Shown: positions 35,852-44,722 of the stretch, in pieces
Numbering within the stretch: the stretch's first letter is position 1
Layout of the letters: every line of letters begins with the position of its first letter
DNA from: Metabacillus sp. B2-18
GTDB taxonomy: Bacteria; Bacillota; Bacilli; Bacillales; Bacillaceae
Direction of reading: 5' to 3'
Assembly (NCBI RefSeq): GCF_021117275.1
Contig: NZ_CP088245.1
Coordinates: 3,757,501-3,821,500 of the forward strand
Length of the DNA stretch: 64,000 bases
The notes under the pieces: model-generated
Database searches by the model: none
The model's input: only the letters and a program-made list of their open reading frames with translations
What the model was told of the DNA's origin: nothing
Position numbers and translations under genes: made by a program

Positions 35852-36748
35852 CTATAAGATACATGCCTTATGTGATTCGCTAATCTTGATGATCACCGGG
35901 CTTTCTCCTATTACATCTCCATCAGCATGAACAAGTCGAATAGAATCAGTCTTAACTGTGATCTCCTTGCAAGAGAGTTCCTCAATAAACTCATTTTTTG
36001 TTTTGTTTCTTACCTTAGTCAATAATAATAAAGGTAGTAATTTAAGCCTTTTAGCTTCTTTTATGATTAAAACATGTAAATTTCCATCTCTAGTAGTAGA
36101 ACGATTAGAAACGATGATGAACCATACTGAATCAAACTCCAAGGGTTGCTCTTGATCTATTTCAAGAGATATTGAAAATAATTCATAATTCCATAATACC
36201 TTTAATAGCCCGACAATAAACCTGACATGCCCTAAAATGGGCAAATCTGACTTTATCTTTACCACCATTTTTTCTTGACTCAGTATGCTGGCGTCTAGAC
36301 CTATACCTACACGATTGAAGAAATAATTCTTCCCACTCTTTCCTTCAACACGATATTCCCCTAAATAATATCCTTTTAAAGGTGCGTTCCAGCGTTGAAA
36401 TAAATGTTTTATAGCTTTTTTGGGATCAGAGGATAAAGAGAAATTGGTCAATGATTTATTTCTACTTCCTGTATAAATAAAGCCCATCTGTATTTTATCA
36501 AATGAACTTAAACCGTTTACAATTTCGTTAATTGTGCCTTCTCCACCTATCCCAATAACAGTTTTTAGACGGTAGTCTTGGATTGTGGCAATTTGTCTGG
36601 CAAGAGCCTCCGCATGTCCAGGATATTCTGTATAGAAAGAACGAAAAGATACTTTTCTTTTTTCAAGTTCTTTCTTAACTTTTTTCCATATTTTACTTCC
36701 TCTACCATAACCAGATTCCCGGTGAATAATCAAAAATAATACACTCAT
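35852..36748 (-). CDS. ytlR: Diacylglycerol/lipid kinase family protein YtlR
   Basis: The 298-residue protein has the DAGK/sphingosine-kinase fold: ESGYGRGSKIW at the N-terminus, the nucleotide loop GIGGEGTINEIVNGL and the C-terminal VHADGDVIGESP. The usual GGDGT reads GGEGT, and the usual PxGTxND segment reads YTGSRNKSL. Both depart from active lipid kinases (DgkB), so substrate and activity are open. GGAG precedes the ATG. Position between ytlQ and amyX agrees with B. subtilis ytlR. Confidence 0.85.
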   Translation of the reverse strand: MSVLFLIIHRESGYGRGSKIWKKVKKELEKRKVSFRSFYTEYPGHAEALARQIATIQDYRLKTVIGIGGEGTINEIVNGLSSFDKIQMGFIYTGSRNKSLTNFSLSSDPKKAIKHLFQRWNAPLKGYYLGEYRVEGKSGKNYFFNRVGIGLDASILSQEKMVVKIKSDLPILGHVRFIVGLLKVLWNYELFSISLEIDQEQPLEFDSVWFIIVSNRSTTRDGNLHVLIIKEAKRLKLLPLLLLTKVRNKTKNEFIEELSCKEITVKTDSIRLVHADGDVIGESPVIIKISESHKACIL

Positions 36749-36854
36749 ATTGAAGCTCCATCTTGTTCATAGTTTATGTATTTGTCAGTTTTGTGTTCAT
36801 GTCCCATTTATTAGGTTTTCATTTTAAATCATGCGCTTTTTTGGAAATAAAATA

Positions 36855-36880
36855 AAGGACAAAATATCCTCTTGTCCTTC
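36855..36880 (-). terminator. ytlQ terminator
   Basis: AAGGACAA pairs with TTGTCCTT; the minus-strand continuation is TATTTTATTT. Confidence 0.75.
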
Positions 36881-36916
36881 ATTTTATATACATTTAAAAT
36901 TGGGTATTAGTTACTT

Positions 36917-37876
36917 TTATGTTGTTTCATTCCATTCGCTTCGGTTAAATGAGTTGGTTAAACAGTGGGATAAGAGAACTTGTGCTGCTTTTAACTGAGT
37001 GTGCTTTAAAGGCGCTGATGAGGTTCTTAGCCTTTGAAACCATTCTTCATAATTTCTCTTATCTAAAATCGTAATATCATGTGGAGCAAAGGGATAGTCA
37101 ACATAACCGTTGCGACTTATAATTAATTTTTTAACTGAAATATCAATATCTTGTGAACGAATTAATTTTTGTACAACCGTACCCGTTCGATTTAAACTAA
37201 GTACAGGATTTAATAACTTGCGTTCAGCTTCCCCTCTTCGTGCTGTCCAAAATTTCTCCTTTGACCCGATAAAAACAGTTTCAGGTAATTGTTCTACAAC
37301 TGTTAAACAATAAATTTCCGTTGTTCCAATTAAGATAATATCCAATTCTACTGGTGCATTTTTCAATTTAAAAACAGGACGATAAAGTAGTAAATAATGA
37401 TCGGGAAGACGTTTCACAAAATAAGGCAATAACTGATCTCGATAAATAGCATGATCAATAGAGGATTTCTCACGAATTGTTGAACTTGCCCATCGAATTT
37501 GAAAACGAAAAATATAATCTAAAAATAAATGCTTTAAGTCCTCATGTGTCTTTGGAATGGTCGTAAATTGAAACTGTAATTCATCATCATCTAAAGCCGA
37601 ATCATTTACTAAAGGTTTAATCATTTGTTGCTCTTGTTCTACCTTTGAAAACCTTTTTTTAAATTTCTTTATAAAAGTAGATTTCTCATCTTCTTCTTCA
37701 CGCTGGTTATCAAGCGTTTCACTTACCTTCATAACTGTATGGAACATGTTATTCTCCCAGGCCTGAAATACCTTTTCCCATTGCTGTTTCTTTAACCGTA
37801 TGAATTGACTTGGGTAACGATAAGCATCTAATTCATAGCGGGATATATAATCAAAAAGCTTAATGATTTGCGCCAA
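36917..37876 (-). CDS. ytlQ: Conserved protein YtlQ (NERD-like nuclease-related region)
   Basis: The 319-residue protein has a basic N-terminal helical half. The second half (about 150-230) resembles a nuclease-related NERD-type fold (LDIILIGTTEIYCLTVVE), where an Asp in a beta strand and later acidic residues could form the metal site. This fold call is by eye only. It starts at TTG (37876) with GGAG 12 bases upstream. Gene order matches B. subtilis ytlQ. The function is unknown. Confidence 0.75.
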   Translation of the reverse strand: MAQIIKLFDYISRYELDAYRYPSQFIRLKKQQWEKVFQAWENNMFHTVMKVSETLDNQREEEDEKSTFIKKFKKRFSKVEQEQQMIKPLVNDSALDDDELQFQFTTIPKTHEDLKHLFLDYIFRFQIRWASSTIREKSSIDHAIYRDQLLPYFVKRLPDHYLLLYRPVFKLKNAPVELDIILIGTTEIYCLTVVEQLPETVFIGSKEKFWTARRGEAERKLLNPVLSLNRTGTVVQKLIRSQDIDISVKKLIISRNGYVDYPFAPHDITILDKRNYEEWFQRLRTSSAPLKHTQLKAAQVLLSHCLTNSFNRSEWNETT

Positions 37877-37991
37877 ACGCTGAACAACTCCTATTTTGCT
37901 GTTTTAAAAACTTAGTTACTACAAAGGCAGTATGCCACTAGTCGTAAACTGATGGTCCCCTGGTGTTGTAGCCTCTTTCATTAAATTTTCT

Positions 37992-38678
37992 TTATAAAAA
38001 TAAGGATAAAAGTATTGGACAAAGAATGCTAGTAAATATTGCACTTAGCGTCATTGAAATTGAGCTTATGGCTCCTTCAACAGTTCCCATCTCTAATGCT
38101 CTTGCCGTTCCAATCCCATGTGAAGCAGTCCCAAAGCCTATTCCCCTTGAGATTGGTTGTTTTATTTTAAACAAATTCATCAAGTAAGGTCCAAACATTG
38201 CTCCGGAAATTCCAGCAATCATTACATAAACAGCTGCAAGAGTCGGCGTTCCTCCCACCATCTCACTTATGTCCATAGCTATTGGGGTCGTAACAGATTT
38301 AGGTGCTAACGAACGCAATAGTTTTTCGTCTACATTAGTTAGCAGACTCATGATAATACCACTACATACACCAATTAGCGCACCAATGAAAACACTAGTA
38401 AAAATACTTAATATGTTACGCTTTAAAATCTCCCGGTGATCAAAAAGTGGAATTGCAAAAGCAACAACCGCAGGACCCAAAAGATGCTCAATCCATTGAC
38501 CACCAATCATATATGAGCTATAAGATATTTTAGCTATAAGAAGAATAATGACAATAATCAGGCTGGACGTAAAGATTGGTACTAAAATCGGGTGCGAAAA
38601 TTTCGTGTAGAGTCTCCTCATAAGACTATAAATAAGTAAAGTTATCAAAATAAAAAATAACCCTATTAAAAATGTCAT
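37992..38678 (-). CDS. lrgB: LrgB/CidB-type membrane protein
   Basis: The 228-residue protein has about six to seven transmembrane segments and the conserved LrgB stretches LAPKSVTTPIAMDISEMVGG and ASHGIGTARALEMG. LrgB works with LrgA as a holin/antiholin-like or pyruvate-uptake pair affecting autolysis and overflow metabolism. Its ATG overlaps the lrgA stop by four bases. Confidence 0.92.
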   Translation of the reverse strand: MTFLIGLFFILITLLIYSLMRRLYTKFSHPILVPIFTSSLIIVIILLIAKISYSSYMIGGQWIEHLLGPAVVAFAIPLFDHREILKRNILSIFTSVFIGALIGVCSGIIMSLLTNVDEKLLRSLAPKSVTTPIAMDISEMVGGTPTLAAVYVMIAGISGAMFGPYLMNLFKIKQPISRGIGFGTASHGIGTARALEMGTVEGAISSISMTLSAIFTSILCPILLSLFL

Positions 38679-39061
38679 AAAGATAGCTCCTTTTCTTTAT
38701 GAACTTTCTTCCCTTTTGCCAAAAGAACATCACTTATATAAGCTGAAGCCACCATAACGATCATCGTACTGCTAAATGCAATGAATAAGGTAATAATGCC
38801 AAATCCTTTAAATATATTAAGATAATCAATAATTCCCACAGTTGCAGGAATAAATAATATCGGCAAATTTTTCAAAAGAAATGATCCCCCGGAAGAAAAC
38901 CAATTCCTTTTAATCAATTTAAAATGGAAAGCAAGAAATAATAAAACCATTCCAATCAAGCTTCCTGGAATGGGAAGTTTAATAAGTGCCCGTATTCCTT
39001 CACCTATACTATAAATTCCATATAGACAAGTAATTTGAAGAATCAGCTTAACGTATTTCAT
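38675..39061 (-). CDS. lrgA: CidA/LrgA holin-like protein
   Basis: The 128-residue protein has four predicted membrane helices and the family motif LIKLPIPGSLIGMVLLF. Partner of the downstream lrgB. Its start overlaps the stop of the RNA 2',3'-cyclic phosphodiesterase gene (ATGA), so the three genes are translationally coupled. The CidA-versus-LrgA distinction cannot be made from sequence alone. Confidence 0.88.
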   Translation of the reverse strand: MKYVKLILQITCLYGIYSIGEGIRALIKLPIPGSLIGMVLLFLAFHFKLIKRNWFSSGGSFLLKNLPILFIPATVGIIDYLNIFKGFGIITLFIAFSSTMIVMVASAYISDVLLAKGKKVHKEKELSL

Positions 39062-39639
39062 TCTCTTACACTCTCCAAAGTTTGCAAAAGAAATGTTTCA
39101 ACCACCTCATACTTTGGAATTTTATTCAGATTTGTTTGATACAGATGAATTTTCTCCACTTTAAAATGAGATGAACTTCCTTCAAAAGCATGATCCAGTT
39201 GTGACCATTTTCTAAAAGGCTCTTCTGACTTCCATTTTCTAGCTAACGTAATGTGTGGACGAAAAGGCTTTTTATCAAGTTGAAACCCCACTTCTTGACA
39301 TCTGTCAAACACTTGTTTTTGGAACTGCTGTAGATTCGTTGATTCTTTTAAACCTGCCCAAAAAATTCTTGGAAAATCAGGCTTACCAAAAACGTCGATT
39401 CCTTTTAAAAACAATTCAAATTGTGGAACAAATTGAACAGTCTGTTTGATTTTTTCGACTAATAACTCTAATTTCTCATCTTCCCCTACATCACCTAAAA
39501 AAGCTAATGTAATATGATAATCATTTGGATGGACCCATGATTGAAAGGGCAATTTATTTTTATAGGTTGTAATCCAATTTTGAATAAGCTGTTGATGATG
39601 TTCTTCAATAGGTACAGCAATAAAATAATGTTTTTTCAT
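39058..39639 (-). CDS. thpR: RNA 2',3'-cyclic 3'-phosphodiesterase (2H phosphoesterase, YtlP)
   Basis: The 193-residue product has the two HxT motifs of the 2H phosphoesterase superfamily: YHITLAFLG near residue 42 and PHITLARK near residue 127. This is the ThpR/LigT-type RNA repair or processing enzyme. Starting at ATG 39639 fits the N-terminus KKHYFIAVP; the TTG four codons upstream overlaps the weak GGGGG site. B. subtilis ytlP occupies this position. Confidence 0.92.
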   Translation of the reverse strand: MKKHYFIAVPIEEHHQQLIQNWITTYKNKLPFQSWVHPNDYHITLAFLGDVGEDEKLELLVEKIKQTVQFVPQFELFLKGIDVFGKPDFPRIFWAGLKESTNLQQFQKQVFDRCQEVGFQLDKKPFRPHITLARKWKSEEPFRKWSQLDHAFEGSSSHFKVEKIHLYQTNLNKIPKYEVVETFLLQTLESVRE

Positions 39640-39837
39640 AGCAGCCCCCAATGTTATTCAAGATAATTTTATTTTATCCCACATATCCAAGCTTTAAAAG
39701 GTCGATTCATATACAATGCGTTCAGCAGTTGCTATACTGTTAACTGTCTATATTATAAAATAAGTGATTTAGTAAAAATACTACGTAACAAGGTTTTCAC
39801 ATAACAACCTTATATAAAAGAAAAAGGACGTGGCAAC

Positions 39838-40767
39838 ATGAAAATTGCAAATAACGTATCAGAGCTTATCGGAAATACACCTCTAGTTAAGTTAAATCGT
39901 TTAAACCCAGAAAATGGTGCATCGATATATTTAAAGCTTGAATTCTTTAACCCAAGTGGAAGTGTAAAAGACCGAGCAGCTTTCAACATGATCGTTGAGG
40001 CAGAAAAGCAAGGCTTATTAAAGCCAAATTCAACGATTATTGAGCCAACTAGTGGGAATACCGGAATTGGAATTGCAATGAACGCGGCTGCAAGAGGCTA
40101 TAAAGCGATCCTTGTTATGCCTGACACGATGACAAAAGAACGTATTAACTTGCTTAAAGCTTACGGAGCAGAAGTAGTTCTAACTCCGGGACACGAAAGA
40201 ATGCCAGGATCAATAAAGAAAGCTGAGGAGCTAGCTAAACAAATTCCTGATTCATTTATTCCGATGCAATTCGATAATCATGCAAACCCTGATGCTCATA
40301 GACATACAACTGCAAGGGAGATTATCGAGGCACTTGATGAAATCGGCAAACCACTCTCAGCATTTGTTGCGACAGCTGGAACTGGCGGTACCATTACAGG
40401 TACAGGTGAAGCCTTAAAAGAGCATTATAAAAATGTAACAGTCCATGTTGTTGAGCCTGCCGGTTCTCCTGTCCTTTCAGGTGGTAAACCTGGAAACCAT
40501 AAGCTAGTTGGGACAAGCCCTGGATTTATACCACCTATTTTAAATCAAGATGTATATGATGAGATTTTTAAAATTGAAGACGAACAAGCGTATGACATTA
40601 CAAGAAGATTAGCACGTGAGGAAGGACTGTTAGTTGGTCCTTCTTCAGGAGCTGCATGCTATGCCGCAATTGAAGTTGCAAAACGTCTAACACCTGATGA
40701 TGTTGTTGTTTGTATCACTTGTGATACAGGTGAAAGATACTTATCAAGTGATGTTTTCTCATTTTAA
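39838..40767 (+). CDS. ytkP: Cysteine synthase-family PLP enzyme (YtkP)
   Basis: This O-acetylserine sulfhydrylase-type enzyme has 309 residues. The PLP lysine is in SGSVKDRA (about residue 44), the substrate loop is PTSGNTGIG, and the phosphate loop is TAGTGGTITGTG. It ends with a serine ring-binding motif region (VGPSSGAA). AAAGGACGTGG precedes the ATG. It is a paralogue position (ytkP) in B. subtilis, not the main cysK locus, so the in vivo substrate may differ. A small hairpin (AAGGTT/AACCTT, about 39791-39812) lies in its leader. Confidence 0.9.
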   Translation: MKIANNVSELIGNTPLVKLNRLNPENGASIYLKLEFFNPSGSVKDRAAFNMIVEAEKQGLLKPNSTIIEPTSGNTGIGIAMNAAARGYKAILVMPDTMTKERINLLKAYGAEVVLTPGHERMPGSIKKAEELAKQIPDSFIPMQFDNHANPDAHRHTTAREIIEALDEIGKPLSAFVATAGTGGTITGTGEALKEHYKNVTVHVVEPAGSPVLSGGKPGNHKLVGTSPGFIPPILNQDVYDEIFKIEDEQAYDITRRLAREEGLLVGPSSGAACYAAIEVAKRLTPDDVVVCITCDTGERYLSSDVFSF

Positions 40768-40795
40768 AAAGGGAAAAGAAATTTCCCTTCCCCGT

Positions 40796-40823
40796 GCTGT
40801 CGAGATGCCTCGACAGCTTTTTT
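40796..40823 (+). terminator. ytkP terminator
   Basis: GCTGTCGAG pairs perfectly with CTCGACAGC over ATGC, followed by T6. Confidence 0.9.
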
Positions 40824-40844
40824 CTTTATTCTCACAAACAAGCT

Positions 40845-42239
40845 TTATTTTGCTAATTCATATATTGCTTGTGCATAAATGGCTGTTGCTTTCAGCAAAT
40901 CTTCAATGTCAATATATTCATCCTTTTGGTGAGCAACATCTGGTCTACCTGGAAATAAAGGTCCAAAAGCAACACCAGCTTCTAATGATCTTGCATAAGT
41001 TCCTCCACCAATCGCTATAAGCTCAGCATTTTCTCCAGTTTGTTCTTCATACACTTTTTTCAACGTTTGAATAAGGGGATGATTTTCCTCCACATAGTGT
41101 GGTTTCGAGTCATCAAATGATACTAATGAAAAGCCTTCTACATTGTTTATTTCAGTTTTTATTGTTTCAGCATTTCCTGAAACAGGATAACGTATATTTA
41201 CTCCAATTTTGCCTAGCTGGTCTTTAGTGTATTTCATCACACCAAGATTAACTGTTAGTTCCCCGCTAACTTCATCAGAAAATGCTATGTTGAGCTTATG
41301 ACCGCGCGTGTCATTTAAGAAATAATGAACAATCGCTTGTATATAATTTTCGCCTTTTTGATCAAGATTCAGATTATGTAGAAATTCAGCTAACAAAATG
41401 CCCGCATTCGTACCATTGTTAGGCTCCATTGCATGTGCTGAGACACCTTCAACAGTTAAACTTATCGTTTGCTCTTGAATTGTAGCCTGTCCGCTTATAT
41501 TTTTGTCATGAATAAATGATTCAAATTGTTTCATGATTTCATTCTTATTATGAGATGATAAAACAGCTTTAGCAAAGTCTGGAACCATATTATATCTTCT
41601 TCCAGACTCAAAGGAATGAAGAACAATATCTGATGGTAAATCAGTGAAAGATCCATTTTGTTCGATCGTTAAATCAATAATTCCTTTTTCAGCAAAAATA
41701 ATCGGAAAATCCGCATCAGGGGCAAAGCCTAACTCTGGCATCTTCTCATGCTTAAAGTAATGATCAACACAGCGCCATTCACTTTCCTCATCTGTTCCGA
41801 TAATCATGCGAACATTTTTACTTAACGGTAATTGCAAATCTTTCACAATTTTCATCGCATAAAATGCTGCAATTGTTGGACCCTTATCATCCATCGCACC
41901 TCTTGCAAAAATTTTCCCATCACGAATCTCTGCACCATAAGGTTCACTTGTCCAGCCATCACCTTCTGGAACAACATCAACATGGCATAATATTCCTACA
42001 ACCTCTTCTCCATTTCCTTTTAATTCAATATGACCTGCATAGCCATCAACATTTTTAGTAGTAAAGCCAGCTTCTGCTCCTAAATGTAAGAGATGAGAAA
42101 ATGCCTGATGAATTCCTTCTCCAAACGGAGCATCACTTGTTATTGAGTCTTCATCCAATACACTTTTAATCTGTAAAAATTCCTGTGTATCTTTTATAAG
42201 ACTCTCTCTTCTTTTCTCAACTTCTTCGTTCCAATTCAT
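40845..42239 (-). CDS. pepV: Dipeptidase PepV (M20 family, YtjP)
   Basis: This zinc dipeptidase has 464 residues from the ATG at 42239 (AAGGAGG upstream; the ATG nine codons earlier precedes that site). Metal and catalytic motifs are CHVDVVPEGDGW, RGAMDDKGP, GTDEESEWRC and, near the end, GGGTYARS and PGRPDVAHQKDEYI. It cleaves Xaa-dipeptides in the cytosol. B. subtilis ytjP occupies this position. Divergent from pbuO. Confidence 0.94.
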   Translation of the reverse strand: MNWNEEVEKRRESLIKDTQEFLQIKSVLDEDSITSDAPFGEGIHQAFSHLLHLGAEAGFTTKNVDGYAGHIELKGNGEEVVGILCHVDVVPEGDGWTSEPYGAEIRDGKIFARGAMDDKGPTIAAFYAMKIVKDLQLPLSKNVRMIIGTDEESEWRCVDHYFKHEKMPELGFAPDADFPIIFAEKGIIDLTIEQNGSFTDLPSDIVLHSFESGRRYNMVPDFAKAVLSSHNKNEIMKQFESFIHDKNISGQATIQEQTISLTVEGVSAHAMEPNNGTNAGILLAEFLHNLNLDQKGENYIQAIVHYFLNDTRGHKLNIAFSDEVSGELTVNLGVMKYTKDQLGKIGVNIRYPVSGNAETIKTEINNVEGFSLVSFDDSKPHYVEENHPLIQTLKKVYEEQTGENAELIAIGGGTYARSLEAGVAFGPLFPGRPDVAHQKDEYIDIEDLLKATAIYAQAIYELAK

Positions 42240-42399
42240 GTATGATCCTCCTTCTATATTATTCATTATTCTATTATCATACTAACACGTGCCTTTATGA
42301 AAAAGTATGTTGAGTGTTAAAAAGCAAATCTGTTTGTTAGTTTTTATCTTTTTGTCACAAAATATAAATGGATTGTTAGGAACAATGTGAAGAAAACTA

Positions 42400-42428
42400 T
42401 TGCAATATAAATTAAAAACGAATATTAT
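42400..42428 (+). promoter_or_regulatory. pbuO promoter
   Basis: TTGCAA (42400-42405) and TATTAT (42423-42428) are separated by 17 bp, giving a ~38-base leader. Confidence 0.5.
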
Positions 42429-42458
42429 TATAAATGTTTTGAAAAAACGTTCGTAAAA
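42414..42458. promoter_or_regulatory. Candidate paired PurBoxes upstream of pbuO
   Basis: A forward box AAAAACGAATATT (42414-42426, 11 of 13 to AWWWCCGAACWWT) and an inverted box with the core CGAAC on the minus strand (42446-42458) are 19 bp apart. They overlap the -10 region. pbuO belongs to the PurR regulon in B. subtilis. Confidence 0.45.
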
Positions 42459-42472
42459 AATCGGAGGTACAT

Positions 42473-43777
42473 ATGTTTAAGTTATCAGAAAACAGAACAA
42501 ATGCCCGAACCGAAATTTTAGCTGGAATCACAACGTTTTTAACTATGGTATATATCGTTGTCGTGAATCCAATTATTTTGGCAGATGCAGGAGTTCCATT
42601 CGACCAAGTCTTTACAGCAACAATCATTGCGACAATAATAGGTACACTTTGGATGGCCCTATCAGCAAATTATCCAATTGCAATTGCACCGGGGATGGGA
42701 TTAAATGCATACTTTGCCTATTCCGTTGTTGGAGCAAATGAAAATATTTCATATACAACAGCCTTCTCTGCTGTTTTTATTGCCGGAATACTTTTTGTCA
42801 TCCTTTCGCTAACTCCGTTTCGAAAGAAATTAATTGAAGCAATACCGAGCAATTTAAAGCATGGAATCACAGCTGGTATTGGTCTTTTCATTGCGTTTAT
42901 CGGTCTTCGTTTAACTGGAATTGTCACAGCAGATCCAAACAATTTAGTGGCATTAGGTGATCTTCACTCTCCATCTGTTGTGTTAGCATTAATTGGCTTG
43001 GCTATAACATTAATATTAATGAGCCTAAATGTTCATGGTGCGCTATTCGTTGGTATGGTTATCACCGGGTTTATTGCCTTTTTCACAGGTCAATTATCAT
43101 TTGATCAAGGATTTATGTCATTCCCAAGCTTGCCTGAAGGATTGATTATTACAAATCCATTTTCAGCTTTAACAGATGTCATATCACATGGCTTATATGC
43201 CGTTGTATTTTCTTTCTTACTTGTAACCATTTTTGATACAACAGGAACAATGATTGGTGTGGCCCAACAGGCAGGGCTTATGAAGGGCAATGAATTACCG
43301 AGAGCTCGTACGGCGCTTCTAGCAGATTCAGCTGCTACAACAATTGGTGCAATGTTTGGAACAAGTCCAACTAGTGCTTACATTGAATCTTCTGCAGGTG
43401 TTGCAGCAGGGGGAAGAACAGGCTTAACAACGTTAACTGTTTCAGCCCTATTCGGTCTTACGTTATTTTTCAGTCCTTTAATTGGAGCAGTTTCAGGGAT
43501 CTCAGCAATTACTGCACCAGCATTAATTATTGTCGGGAGCTTAATGATGGGGGCTATTGCAGAAATCAATTGGAAAGAGCTTGACGAAGCGTTCCCGGCC
43601 TTTTTAGTTGTTTTAAGCATGCCACTAACATCAAGTATTGCTACTGGAATTGCACTTGGCTTCATTTCATATCCATTAATGAAAATTGCAAAAGGGAAAT
43701 GGAAAGAAGTTCACATTTTTGTTTATATTTTTGCCGTTCTCTTTTTCATTCAACTAGCCTTTATTGGAGGGCACTAA
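42473..43777 (+). CDS. pbuO: Adenine/hypoxanthine-guanine permease (NCS2/AzgA-type)
   Basis: The 434-residue membrane protein imports purine bases by proton symport. About 13-14 hydrophobic segments are visible, with AzgA-type motifs MVYIVVVNP, APGMGLNAYFAY and FGTSPTSAYIESSAGVAAGGRTG. GGAGG precedes the ATG. PbuO and PbuG are close paralogues; position next to pepV (ytjP-ytiP in B. subtilis) favours pbuO. Candidate PurR boxes lie upstream. Confidence 0.92.
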   Translation: MFKLSENRTNARTEILAGITTFLTMVYIVVVNPIILADAGVPFDQVFTATIIATIIGTLWMALSANYPIAIAPGMGLNAYFAYSVVGANENISYTTAFSAVFIAGILFVILSLTPFRKKLIEAIPSNLKHGITAGIGLFIAFIGLRLTGIVTADPNNLVALGDLHSPSVVLALIGLAITLILMSLNVHGALFVGMVITGFIAFFTGQLSFDQGFMSFPSLPEGLIITNPFSALTDVISHGLYAVVFSFLLVTIFDTTGTMIGVAQQAGLMKGNELPRARTALLADSAATTIGAMFGTSPTSAYIESSAGVAAGGRTGLTTLTVSALFGLTLFFSPLIGAVSGISAITAPALIIVGSLMMGAIAEINWKELDEAFPAFLVVLSMPLTSSIATGIALGFISYPLMKIAKGKWKEVHIFVYIFAVLFFIQLAFIGGH

Positions 43778-43817
43778 AAAAAGCGAAATGAATCCTATTG
43801 ATTCATTTCGCTTTTTT
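43778..43817. terminator. Bidirectional terminator, pbuO / map
   Basis: AAAAAGCGAAATGAATC pairs with GATTCATTTCGCTTTTT over CTATT between convergent genes. Confidence 0.92.
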
Positions 43818-43832
43818 ATTAGAAAATTATAG

Positions 43833-44579
43833 TTATTGTCTCGTTAAAATAATTGGACCGTCTTTTGTTATCGCAATTGTGTGTTCATATTGTGCTGATA
43901 AACTTCCGTCTATTGTTCTTGCTGTCCATTTGTTATCGTCCATTTTCGACTCCCATGCCCCGATATTCACCATCGGTTCAATGGTGATAACCATACCTTC
44001 TTTAAGGCGTTGACCTTTATTAGGCTCACCATAATGAAGGACTGTTGGTGGTTCATGAATGGTTCTTCCAATTCCATGACCTGTAAAATCTCTAACAACT
44101 GAATACCCTTCACCTTCAACATAAGATTGAATAGCGTGACCAATATCTCCTAGTCTGTTTCCAATAACAGACTGTTCAATTGCCTTGTTTAAGGCTTCCT
44201 CCGTAACATGTAATAGATTAGCCGCTTGTGGTGAAACATCTCCTACAGCATACGACCAGGCTGAGTCAGCAAGTGCGCCATTCAAATTTACAACCATATC
44301 AATTGTGACGATATCACCATTTTGTAATGGGGTGTTTCTCGGGAAACCATGGCAAATTTCATCATTTATTGATGCACATGTTGCAAATTCATAGCCTTTG
44401 TAACCTTTTTGTTCAGGGGTTGCACCATGTTGTTTTAGATACTGTTCTACAAATGCATCAATTTCAAGTGTTGTGATCCCTGGCTTGATTCTTTTCGCAA
44501 TTTCTTTATGACAATTTGCCAGCAATTGACCTGCTTTATGCATGAGTTCAATTTCTCGTTTACTTTTTAAAATAATCAC
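43833..44579 (-). CDS. map: Type I methionine aminopeptidase (MapB-like)
   Basis: It removes the initiator methionine. The 248-residue product carries the five metal ligands in order: Asp in VTIDMVVNLNG, Asp in ADSAWSY, His in GHGIGRTIHE, Glu in ITIEPMV and Glu in QYEHTIAI. A GTG start with GGAGG upstream. Length and sequence style resemble the second Bacillus enzyme, MapB (YflG), not the ribosomal-cluster map. Transcribed alone. Confidence 0.93.
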   Translation of the reverse strand: MIILKSKREIELMHKAGQLLANCHKEIAKRIKPGITTLEIDAFVEQYLKQHGATPEQKGYKGYEFATCASINDEICHGFPRNTPLQNGDIVTIDMVVNLNGALADSAWSYAVGDVSPQAANLLHVTEEALNKAIEQSVIGNRLGDIGHAIQSYVEGEGYSVVRDFTGHGIGRTIHEPPTVLHYGEPNKGQRLKEGMVITIEPMVNIGAWESKMDDNKWTARTIDGSLSAQYEHTIAITKDGPIILTRQ

Positions 44580-44722
44580 CTTGATACCTCCGATTAGTCC
44601 GTTGCCTACGTATGTATAATATGTAATAGCTATTTGTATGCTGCTTGCTTAAAAAATGTAAGCTTTTTTTCTATATATAGCCTAGCACGAATTAAGAAAA
44701 AGTTCTAACTGATTGAGCTCTT

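Noticed and set aside
39791..39812. Hairpin upstream of ytkP as a cysteine or methionine riboswitch
   Set aside because: Only a six-base AAGGTT/AACCTT stem is present; no S-box or T-box core could be found.
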